A DNA stretch of 64,000 bases from Monosiga brevicollis MX1. Its lineage: Eukaryota > Opisthokonta > Choanoflagellata > Craspedida > Salpingoecidae. The stretch is taken from contig NW_001865040.1 of assembly GCF_000002865.3 (NCBI RefSeq), positions 494,905 through 558,904 on the forward strand, in the 5' to 3' direction. Within the stretch, counting starts at the first letter, position 1, and the number at the start of each line of letters is the position of its first letter. The notes beneath the pieces are model-generated. The model worked only from the letters and a program-made list of their open reading frames with translations, had not been told where the DNA came from and searched no databases. Shown here one piece after another: positions 27,101 to 36,875 of this stretch. The position numbers and the translations under genes are program-made.

Positions 27101-30100
27101 CGATGTGTTTGACGAAAGCATCGAGGCACTCGATCTACGTGCAGGTGATCCATCAACCTTGACCTCCAACACCGAGTGGGGGCACACGGAAGTGATTGAG
27201 GATTCAACCCACGCACTACAAACCTACGTTGGGCCGCATTCTCGGCTGGCCCACACCGAGTACTGGCGACGCTTTTTGGGTATGAATTTGGAGCGGTTCC
27301 TGCTGGCGCTGACGGATCCACGCCAAACATCGGTGTGGGAACTGGCATTCATCTTCATCGCTGATTATTGGCCGCCGCTCGTTGTACTGCGTCTGCTGCT
27401 CCACCGATTTCGCTCCATTCCTGCCGCCCATGACCCAGGGGTGCTGGACCCGGAGCACCGCCAACTCTTCATTGTAATTGGGGCCTGGCTGCAGACCAGC
27501 CCTGAACATTTTCGCTCGGACACGGACATGTTGCGTGCAATGCAAGCGTGGCTTCAAGAGGCTCGCTCCCGCGGCCCGGTCTACGTGGAGGCGTGCCATT
27601 CTCTCGAGACGGCCGAGCTCAGCCCTCGCACGGATGAGCTCCTGAGCGGACAACTCAACTATCAATCCGCAGCTCATCAGGCCATGTATCGCCGTGCACA
27701 CCAAGCCGTCCTCAAGGGTGAATTGCCACTATCCGACCAGACAGCCGTGGCATTGGCGGCGGCCTACATACACATCGAGGATTTGGCTCGCCGCCAGCCC
27801 GGGGCACTGGTCATTGAGCCCCGCGGCGGTATCCCTTCTTACAAGATGAAGCAGGTGCTGCCGCCAAACTTTGCACGTGGTCGTGATGTCAAACAGCTAG
27901 CCGAAGAAATTCGCCGCGCGTACGATGCCATTGCGAAGCGCAACGAGCGGGATACCATGCACTTCTACTTGTACAAGTATCATCTTGAGGCGCAGTCCGA
28001 GTGCGAGTTTTTCCCCGTGCGGGTGGTGCCCGAGCAGGCACCGCGCACCCGCTTGCCGCGCCTGCTGGGCATATCTCCCAAGCGCATCGTACTCACCTTG
28101 GAGAAGACTCGCCAGGTCGAGGCCAAGTACCCGCTTCAGGCACTGCAGCGCTGGCACATTCAGAAAGTCCGCGATCGCTTTCCTCGCCAGGACCGACCCA
28201 AGGCCTCTCTGCGCCACCGCCCCGAGCGCCATGCCCTGTGCCTACAGTTTGGGCGTGGTGAACTGGTTGTGTTGGCCGATGATACCACCATCACTGCGAT
28301 CACCGATCTTCTGTGGCAAGTCACAGCTCTCGGGGCCCGAGGTGGCTCTGAGCCCAATGCCGACGTGAGTACGACGAGCACGTCCAGCCATGGGCAACAA
28401 GCTGGCGGTGTCGGTGCCTCCACTGCCGCGGTCACGGGCTCCATTGGCCCGGGGGCAAATTCCGGCTTCTCCTCCGTAACGACATCGGCCTCAGCTACGG
28501 CGCCCACAAGCCCAGCGCTGGTGCTGCCTGGGCGTCACAACGCGGCTAGCGATGACAGCATGCTGGGAGGCACCGGCTTGAGTGCCACCCGAGGATCCAA
28601 TCTCACGAGCGGTTTGCGCTCTCGGGCCAGCACTGCTCCCCAGCAGCAGTTGTCCAGCTTGCGCGAGAGCTCATCCCATGGTGACACTAGTGGTGGACGC
28701 GGCGGCGGCAATGGTGCAGGCCAAGCTGGTGGGGCGCTTGGCGCCTCGACGCTTGATGTTGACGCTCGGACTTCCATGTTTGGTTTTGACGACATGGACG
28801 ATGACTTTGACTTGAACATTTTTGCACCTGCTGAGGTTGAGGCTACACTCTCTGAGCCGCTCGACGACGATAACAACGGATCAGAGGGGGGTGGCTTTGC
28901 CCTCGGGAATGTGCGCCCGCGCTCCAACACACACACTACAGCCACATCCCCGGCAGCCAGCGGTCAGGCTTCGGGCACCGTCACACCCCGTGCCGTCACT
29001 CCTCCAGGGGCCCCGGACTCATCCCCCGCCGGCAGCGGAGCGGCGAGCCTCGGGGCCACTCGACCCACCACGCCCAACTTCACCTCGATCCCCAACACCG
29101 CGGGCCCGGTGAGTGCCGGCCGCAGCGGGACTGTTGGAGCGCCGTCGCCGTCCACGGCGTGTACCACGGTGGTGCCCAGCGTAGCCGGCACCGCTGCCCC
29201 GACGGCGCCGCCCTCTCCGATTTCGGTGCGTCCTCCAGCATCAGCATGGCAGGCCAATCCTCCGCCGGCCGTGGCCAGCTCCAGTGATGTGGCTGCCACT
29301 GAAGCGTCGGGCAGCAAGACGTCAGCCGAGTCAAACGCAACGACGTTTACCAACTGTGATCGCCGCTTCAAGCCGTACATGCTGGTGTCGCGTGGTGTGG
29401 TGATCTGTGATTGCCCGGCGTCTCCAGCGCTGCCCGCAGCCTTGATGCAGCGTTCAGTCACGCCCCTCGACTGCACGCCCCATCCGCTCGAGCTCGCACG
29501 TCAACTGACATTGTATGAGCATGACTTATTCAAACGAGTTCGCGCTCTAGACTTGGTGCACAAGGTCAAATCGGGCGAAGCCGCGACGGTGGCATCGGTG
29601 TCCGCCATGATTCGCCACTTCAACGCCATGACCAGTTTTGTGGCCGCCTGTGTTCTGCAGGAGACGGATCGCGAGCGCCGCGTGGCTTTGGTGCAGAAGA
29701 TGATTGCCTTGGGCCATCGCTGCTACACCTTGGGCAACCTGAATGGGGCCATGGAGGTGGTTGCCGGGCTAGGCCTGACGCCTGTTCGTCGCCTCACGGA
29801 GACCTGGGCCGGCGTGGACCCAGCTGCGCGAAAGGCCTTTACGGGGCTGGAGCGTCTGATGAGTGCCGAACGCAACTTCCATCGCTACCGCGCCCTTTTG
29901 CGCAAGCTGCGACCACCCATGGTGCCGTACTTTGGGCTCTATCTCCGTGATCTGACCATGACATTGCACAGCAATCAGGACACGCTGCGGTGCGGCATGC
30001 TCAATACGGGCAAGTTGCGAGACCTGAGTGTCTTGTTGGAGGATATGGAGGCGCGGCAACAGGGCAGCTACCCATTGATTGTGTTGCCCAATGTACGTGC

Positions 30101-30305
30101 CATGCTGCAGGGCCTGGCCCCAGTGGACGAGGATGTGCTTTTTGAGCGGTCCTACGCGGTGCAGCCGCCTTCCCACCTACGCAAGGCGTCATCGACATCA
30201 TTCTTCGGCTTTCGCCTCACCGGAGACAGCGATTCCAATTCCTCCAACAGCCTGCGCGGGCGGCGTGCGAGCCGCCATCGCACTCTCAGCACCAATGTCA
30301 AGTGA
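24125..30305 (+). CDS. Multidomain Ras-family GEF: PTB-DEP-ankyrin-RasGEF_N-FERM-RasGEF
   Basis: Four exons: 24125-24188, 24321-24610, 24701-24874 and 25005-30305, about 1942 aa. Residues about 30-185 look like a PTB/PID domain (FHVEFSRNIFYVSSMEL... STIAVAAFGNTPRTAALFGYI... ALHVYRTDS). A DEP domain lies at about 277-372 (FIGNEVITWLVAQRDFHSRH) and two ankyrin-like repeats at about 530-605 (LLHWAARANLRHIVMFLLEHG; TPLHKAAARS). A helical ARM/HEAT-like region, a RasGEF_N module (about 905-1040) and a FERM-like M and C lobe (about 1065-1290; LGISPKRIVLTLEK) follow. A 330-residue Ser/Gly/Pro-rich linker leads to a CDC25-type RasGEF catalytic domain (about 1660-1900; NFHRYRALLRKL, VPYFGLYLRDLT). It presumably activates a Ras/Rap GTPase at membranes. 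The huge last exon is intronless. RasGEF is certain; PTB and FERM are strong inferences. Confidence 0.9.
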
Positions 30306-30961
30306 AGGTCCAGATCTACTTGTCCTGACACTTTTTTTCCCATATTATTTCTTCCCGGCTTGGCCGGCCCGTGATGTTGATCCAATTGTGCTTCATCTGC
30401 TGTTGCTCACACAACAATATTGTTGATGGTTGCGCCGTATCAACATGTTTTCCGTCCTAAATAACCCTTGTTTGATTGATCCCATTCTGGCACGAACCGC
30501 ACAAAACCCTCGCGCTGGCGTTTTTGGCCCTTGGTGACCCATGCGGTGATATTTTTCACCTTGCTCTCCTTGGTTGTTGTTGTTTTGAAAGAAATGTTTA
30601 AATGAAATGTGACTGACTGCGGGGTGCTCGCTTTGGATCGGAAGGTTCTTGGCGAGCATTTGCTGTTGTAATTGACTTTTTTTATTTTTTATTTTGGATG
30701 ACTAGCGTACCGTTTGGTTTGGCAGCCGAACGACTTGACGTCTGGATGTGATCTCATGGTCGATTGAGACATGGGTATCAGTGGAGGTAACGGGACAGCA
30801 AGGATCATCGGACGGGTGAAGACAATGCCTTTAATCCCGGGCCCTGGTGTGGTGTGGTGTGGATGATGGTGTGCAAGGGCTTAGTAATAGATACAGCGCG
30901 CGCTGCAGATACTTGACTGGTGGGGAGTGAACGTTTGCAAGTGACTTTCAAGGTGGGAAAC
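30306..30961. other. Convergent intergenic region (RasGEF and mitochondrial uS5)
   Basis: About 0.65 kb between tail-to-tail genes, T-rich in places. No supported open frame or repeat; presumably 3' UTRs. Confidence 0.6.
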
Positions 30962-32619
30962 CTACTCCATTGCTGGCACGGGTCGAAAGAAGTCATCGAG
31001 GACAGTGCCTTGCGTGAAGAGCCAGGCGTTGCTCGGCATGGCTTCAAGCCAGGTGCGCAAGTCAGCGGGCAGCTTGGCCAAAACGGGCGAGGCGGTCGCG
31101 GCGTCCTCCACGAGGGCATCCATGCCAGCAATCGCAAGGCGAATGTTCTGCAGGGTTGGTTCTCCTGGAAAGGCGTCTAGCCATTGACGGGCAGCCCGCT
31201 TCTCTACTTCTGGGTGCACATTTTCAGTACCAGCGCGCGGATTGGGGACGCGCAGCGCCACCTCGGGCACTTTCTCAGGGTGCTCGGCGTACAGCAGTGT
31301 CTTGCCACGGGCCTCGGCCAGTTCGGTAGCCGGAATTTGGCGGGCCAGGGCCCCAAAGGTGGCCCGCACCACGTTGAGCGGGTTGTTGGAGCCAATGATA
31401 TCAGCACCCAAGTCACGAATGCCGGCCAACTCGGCAATGCCCATGACGGAGCGGTGGGCAATCAAACCACCCCCCGGACGCTTAGGGCGCAGGAAAATTT
31501 TGGTCCGCAGAAACTTGTGGTGGATGGTGTGATGGACTGGCATATGAAACAATCAACAGCAAAGTTTGAACCACGCAAAACAAATGATGATGGTGAGCGC
31601 TCGAAAGCGTTGGTCGTGTCGGTGGTAGGGGGCGAGGGTCACGGTTAAAGGTCAAGGGGCAGAGCTACGCACTGGTACGCTCGTCGAAGCGATCGATAAA
31701 GACGGCTTTGCGAATAGCCTTGGCGGTGGCCTTGCGTACGGCATCACCCACGTCCTCTGCTTTGGCAATGGCAAAGCCAGCCACACCCTTTTTGTTACCC
31801 ACGATGACGAGAGCCCACATGGATGATTGACGACCACCACGGGTCATGTTGATAACTCGCTTCGTCTGCAAACATGGCACGTGGCAAAGGATGAGCGCGG
31901 TAGGACTCGGCGTCAAGCTCCAGCGTGATGTGGATGGCCGAGCGTCGGATGAGCACACACACCTCGACAATACGGGCCTCAAAATCCTTGGAACTTTTGT
32001 CCTCCAGCTCTGCGAGAGGATCGACAAGGTTTGGGATGTGAGCGAGCAAAGGAAATGGCCAGGCTGGCGGCTCACCGTGGTTAAATTGGCAAAGCTGGCT
32101 GTCTGCTCGTGCCCTGCCTTGACCTGCCCTGCTATGACGTGTCGGGACTGTGAAACGGGGAAGAGCCGCGTCTCAAACAAACCATTTTCGACTTCGATGC
32201 GTCGTGCACTCTCAACCAGCTCCATGGGGTTGGCCAGGCCAGCCATGGACTCTGGAAACACGGCGCCCTTGTGCAAGGCTACAGGTTGCTCGTTTGTGTC
32301 TGTGAGCCAAGTGCCGGGGATCCGGGAAGGGAGGAAGGTGAGCACCGCCAAACCAGCATGGATGCACTTTCAAGTTGCATGTGGCCAGGCCGAATTCAGA
32401 CAGCCAGCCAGCCAGACAAACAGACAGACCAGCTTTGACGGAGCGCGGCTTAGCGGAGCGACGATTCGCAGTTGAGGCCGCACGCTTGGTTGTTAATTCC
32501 ATTTGCCGCAGGCGGTTGGCCAGCACAGCCATGGTTTGGGATGGCACGGCCATTCGCGCTGAGGGCACCGCCGCCCGCCAGGCGCTGACCAAGCCTCGCG
32601 TTGCCATCATGGGGGTCAC
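30962..32619 (-). CDS. MRPS5: Mitochondrial small-subunit ribosomal protein uS5m
   Basis: Five exons: 32430-32619, 32076-32299, 31963-32007, 31673-31865 and 30962-31536, about 408 aa (human MRPS5 is 430). The Arg/Ala/Ser/Thr-rich, acid-free N-terminus fits a mitochondrial presequence. The S5 RNA-binding fold reads LEDKSSKDFEARIVEV then TKRVINMTRGGRQSSMWALV and NKKGVAGFAIAKAEDV. The C-terminal S5 domain has KIFLRPKRPGGGLIAHRSVM and NPLNVVRATFGALA. It sits near the decoding region of the mitoribosome small subunit. The acceptor of the 45-base exon is placed at gcagag|ctg because it alone keeps the frame. It is divergent from the syntaxin 6 gene. Confidence 0.93.
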
Positions 32620-33083
32620 GCAACTGCATCAGCGTACAACTTGACCCCCACCTGCCTGTGATAAGAATGTCAGATGATTCTGGTGTCAGGCGCTATTTAT
32701 AGTAGTTGGAAACATTTGTTGTGAACATATCAACTTTGGGGAGACTACAACAACTCGAGCGGCATCTGCTGGCGCTGGCTCCATCGCTGTTGCTCTGCTG
32801 CCGTGGCATTGAGCTACGTCGCGTTGCGAAACAGTTCATGCGCCGAGTGGGCCGCGGCCGGGAGCACCCAGCGGATAGGCACACCAGGTGCATCGGCTTA
32901 TGATCGTCACACTTCTGGCCGCGCTTATTGACACGCCACCGTCGGGCGTCTTATGTGCCGTCACCGAGGAGCTGTGCTGTGGCCTCGGGCGTGGGTGACT
33001 GAAGCGGGGTCCGAGGGGTCCTTCAAGTTGAAACTCCTAGTAGCCTCCTTTTAGTCCTCGAGAGAGGGAATCATTGCTCAGTC
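32620..33083. other. Divergent promoter region, uS5m and syntaxin 6
   Basis: A 464-base head-to-head spacer between two housekeeping genes. It probably holds two promoters and 5' UTRs. No gene or repeat is seen. Confidence 0.6.
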
Positions 33084-34505
33084 ATGGCGGCGGCAGATCC
33101 CTTTTTGGTAGTAAAAGAGTAAGTGGCGCAGTGTCGCGGTATCAAAGCCTTAGAACTGTCTGGCGTCAGCCTTTGCCTCGGGGATTTCGTCTTTTTGCGC
33201 CTCATCTTGGTTGGGACACATATACTTGGTGGTGCGACATCAACGTATAGAGAGGTCGAGCAGACCATGAAAAAGGCGCGGGCGCTTTATCAGCGTTGGC
33301 AGCAGCTTTTCGGAGATCGCTCCACAGACTCGGAGGAGCTGGAGTGGACGACCAAGGAGCTGCGCACCTCTCTCAAGGGCATTGACTGGGACCTGGAGGA
33401 TTTGGCAGAGACGGTTGTCATCGCTGAAAAGGAGCCTGAAAAATTCAAGGTGGTGTTCACGTTCATGGGCTGCGTTTCTGCGCTGCTTGCTCGTTGTGCC
33501 AGCTCATTCCTTCTGCCCGACCGACCTGCTGACCTCACTCTCCAATATTGTAGCTCTCACACACAGAGCTGGCTGCGCGTCGTCAGTTTATTGAGCGTAG
33601 CCGCCGTGATGTACAGGTGCGCTTGCCACAGGGCTGTGTCCACGCACGCGTGTTTCGGACGCTGGGCCTGAGCAGCATGAATGGCGAACCGCCTTACCTC
33701 GCTTTTTGTTGTTGCTGCGACGCAGGAAATGGTGGATGGGACGAATCCCGCCAAGATCAAAGCGAAGCGGGACGCTTCTGACAAGGCGGTCTGTGTTCGG
33801 TCACGCTGGCCCGGTTTCCTGGGGCCAGGGTCTTGCCTTTTGCTTGGTTCCCGGGCCAGGGTCTTCGCATGCTGCTTGGCCCATCGCAGCCGCCTCACGA
33901 CTCGTTTCTGGCTGCGCGCAGAACCTCATGGGGGGCAGCAAGTATAATCGCTACGAAAAGCTAGAGCGCGAGATTCAGGAAGATAATCAAAGTAGGTGAC
34001 CCTCGCACTGCCGCGTGCGGGCCGCACGCACGTCTTATGAATGATTCACATGTCCGCCAAATGACTCTGGCTTGTACGCCACGCGGCCTGCTGTCACTAG
34101 ATTTCATTGATGACCAGCATCAAACCCAGGGTATGATCATGCGGGAGCAAGACACACAGTTGCAGGAGGTGGGCCAGACGATTGGAGTTTTACGACAGAT
34201 GGGTCAGATGATCGGCGACGAGCTGGAGGACCAAAACGAGCTGCTCGAGGATTTGGACACGGAAATGACCACAACCGGCGATCGCCTAACCAACGTACTC
34301 CGCAAGCTTGATCGCACCCTGAGCATTACCAAAGGTATCTCGCATCTTCTTTCTCCCAGCATGGCTCTGCTGGCCCCGCGCCTCATTTTGTCTCTCACCT
34401 CAACGCCTCTTGTTCTCCTCCCCTCGCACAGATGGCAAACAATCGTGCTGCATCTGCTTGCTCCTTATTTTGCTCGTGATTCTACTTGTTGTCTATCTCA
34501 CATAA
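33084..34505 (+). CDS. STX6: Syntaxin 6 (Qc-SNARE of trans-Golgi/endosome)
   Basis: Seven exons: 33084-33118, 33251-33449, 33554-33616, 33726-33788, 33922-33991, 34101-34334 and 34432-34505, about 245 aa (human STX6 is 255). It begins MAAADPFLVVKE and continues through the Habc region with ELEWTTKELRTSLKGIDWDL, which matches [21 protein letters not shown] in the animal protein. The SNARE motif (IMREQDTQLQEVGQTIGVLR through DLDTEMTTTGDRL) precedes a C-terminal anchor (CCICLLLILLVILLVVYL) ending two residues later. It acts in endosome-to-TGN fusion. The stop at 34503-34505 directly follows the membrane anchor. Confidence 0.97.
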
Positions 34506-34635
34506 ATAACGCCCTTCTTGCTGCCCTCGGCCTCTTGTCGTTTGTGCACCATGTTCCACTTTGCGGCCCTCCTAAAAGCGATGCTCGTTCGGGTCAAGTG
34601 TTGTTGTTCTTCTTTGCTGCTCTCTCCTCTCTCCT

Positions 34636-34666
<31 letters not shown>

Positions 34667-35449
34667 GATTTCGTCTTTTCCCTCCACAAATCTTGATGAC
34701 GCAATTTTGGCCATTAATTTTAGTTGATGCTCACTGAGTTCGCATTTTGAACCCCTTCAAGTGAACTTGCACGTGCAACACCTTTTAGCTTCTTTGAAAA
34801 TGTGATGGCGATGGCCACTGCAGTTGGAGTCATCTGCACCCAGCCTGAATACGTAACTCGTGGCCGCGCATTGTCCATGAACCCGAGCGCAGCCCTCCCT
34901 CAAGTGAACGCAAACGCTTGAGCTCTGAGCAGTCGACTGCTGATATGACGCATTCGCAAGCATCGGCGACAAGCAGCAAGGACCCCCATGGCGTTGTCGA
35001 CCGAGCGATCCACTCTTGAATTCAGCTTCAGCTTGCCTAAAGCTGTCCGCATCTTTCACATGGCAACTCTGCCTTTGCATCTTCCTTCTTCTTGCCCTGG
35101 AGCCCTGCCGAGTTGACATGGACTCTGGGTTTCTGCCTGCCTTTTCTTCCTACCCTCCTGCTGGAACGTCATAAAATCTCGGACATGGGTAAGGCCCACA
35201 CAGCCCTCCTGGTGAGGTGCACCGCGCTAACCACACTGCCGTTGACGCGGCATCGTGCGCAAGACATGGACAAGCAAGCCTCCACTTGACCCTCGCGTGT
35301 TTTCCAGATGTGCGCCACCGCCGCGCGCTTTGAGCATTTTTCTCTTTCCGCTCGTCCAGTGCATCTTCACCACCCCGTCCTTCTTCGCTCCCACCATTGC
35401 ACACCCCGTGCCTTGAGCCAGCCCTCAAATCTTCGTGTCAAACAACATC
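34506..35449. other. Intergenic region between syntaxin 6 and the small Cys-rich membrane protein gene
   Basis: About 0.94 kb containing the syntaxin 6 3' UTR (with a 22-base T run near 34640-34666) and the upstream region of the next plus-strand gene. No convincing open frame; a non-coding 5' exon of the next gene could be hidden here. Confidence 0.55.
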
Positions 35450-35780
35450 ATGGTAAGTGGGTGGGAGACAAACGACACGCTTGCTCCGACTAGACGTTCT
35501 TCATGGTGGTGTTGACCAACTCATGTGCTTGTCTTGACATACCAATGTCTAGTCGGCCCAACCCCCTAGCGGTTATCCCCAGTATGCCAATGATCCCTCG
35601 GGCAACCCTCCCTACGTCCTCCACAATGGCCAGTATTACTATGCCCAGCCTCAGCAGCAGCCGGGCCAGCCCCAGCACGCACAGCATCACCATGGTGATG
35701 CGACCAAGGGCTCGGGTGGCTTTTGCGCCGGTCTCTTCACCGCGCTAGCGGTGTGCTGCTGCTGTGACATCATCTTTTAA
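35450..35780 (+). CDS. Small CYSTM-like cysteine-rich tail-membrane protein
   Basis: Two coding exons. The start codon ATG (35450-35452) is immediately followed by a consensus donor (gtaagtg), so exon 1 contributes only Met. Exon 2 is 35553-35780, after the acceptor tgtctag. The 76-aa product is a Pro/Gln/Tyr/His-rich N-terminus (SAQPPSGYPQYANDPSG; QYYYAQPQQQPGQPQHAQ) followed by GGFCAGLFTALAVCCCCDII and a terminal Phe. This layout, a disordered PxQ-rich head plus a C-terminal hydrophobic helix with clustered cysteines, is that of CYSTM-type stress-associated tail-anchored proteins. Function is unknown; cysteine palmitoylation is plausible. The start assignment relies on the splice signal and absence of a better ATG. 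Confidence 0.75.
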
Positions 35781-36875
35781 GCCCGGGCCGGGGCGCATTG
35801 AAGTTTGAGCCTAAGTACGCTTGTGAAATTTTTCTAGCGTCCGGTTCTCAACGTGCCGCAAGCGCTTGAGCAGTGGGAAGGCCACGGTCGGCCGATTGGT
35901 GCATGGAAGATAAATGTGTGTTTGTGTGCGCGTGTGCATTGTTAACGTGATTGTGGCACAGCTTTGAGCCCGTATCCACCGCCAGAGCGTGTGGAGATAG
36001 CAGCGGCTGTCGCCCCCGTGCCGTGCTTGGTGTGTGGGAGAGGAGCGTGCGCGCGGTTGCCACCGCTGTGCGCTGTTTGTGGCTGGGCCATTGTAACAGG
36101 CTGCACATCCTCAACCTTGTTCTTATTTCTTTTCTTGGTTCTGGTGTACCTGGAGTAATTGACAACCTCTTTTTGTCACCAAGCAACACGATCAAATGAT
36201 ATGACTCCTTTTCGGCGAAGGGCAGCGACAACATCTCATCCTCAACGCCTTGCTGTTGCCAACACCGATCTCCGTATCCCGCAGCCAATATCAGCAAAGA
36301 AAAGCTGGGCGCCATCTGCGATGTTCGTTTTGGATTCGGAGTGGATCAAGGGGGAGGGGAAAAGGGTGGGGCGCCCGGACACAAGGTCAACTTTAAAGCG
36401 GCCAGTGAGACCAAAACAACGGCTGCAGCTCCACGGCCAAAGAGCGCCATAAAGAAAAATCTGGTCAAATCAACAAGGACATACCACACAACAAGGGTTT
36501 CTCAGAAAGAGGGAATGCTGAGAATGCAAAGGGGAGCAAGCGTGCGCAACACGACAAATCCTCTCACACATCCGGGCAAAAGAAGGCGAGATTGTGGAGC
36601 ATGCACAGAAAGACAAAACGTGCACAAAAAAAAAAAAAAGAAAAAAGAAAAAAGAAAAACCACACACACACACACACAAGCCAGACAGACATTAACAAAG
36701 AAAACACAAGAGAGCAAATCTGTGTGCAAGTGCAAGTACAACTGAGCGCGCGCGCGCATGGGCATGCAAGTGACAACGCCACAAAAGCGAGGGGGTGGGG
36801 ACTTGAGCGCGCCTCAATATCAGCGACGAGTCATTATTGTCCGCTTGAAAACGGCAGCTTCGACAAGGCAGCCAT
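35781..36875. other. Convergent intergenic region before DLST
   Basis: About 1.1 kb between the tail-to-tail Cys-rich protein and DLST genes. It contains an A-rich tract with (CA)n near 36625-36680. Open frames on either strand are short, low-complexity and unsupported. No gene is seen. Confidence 0.55.
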
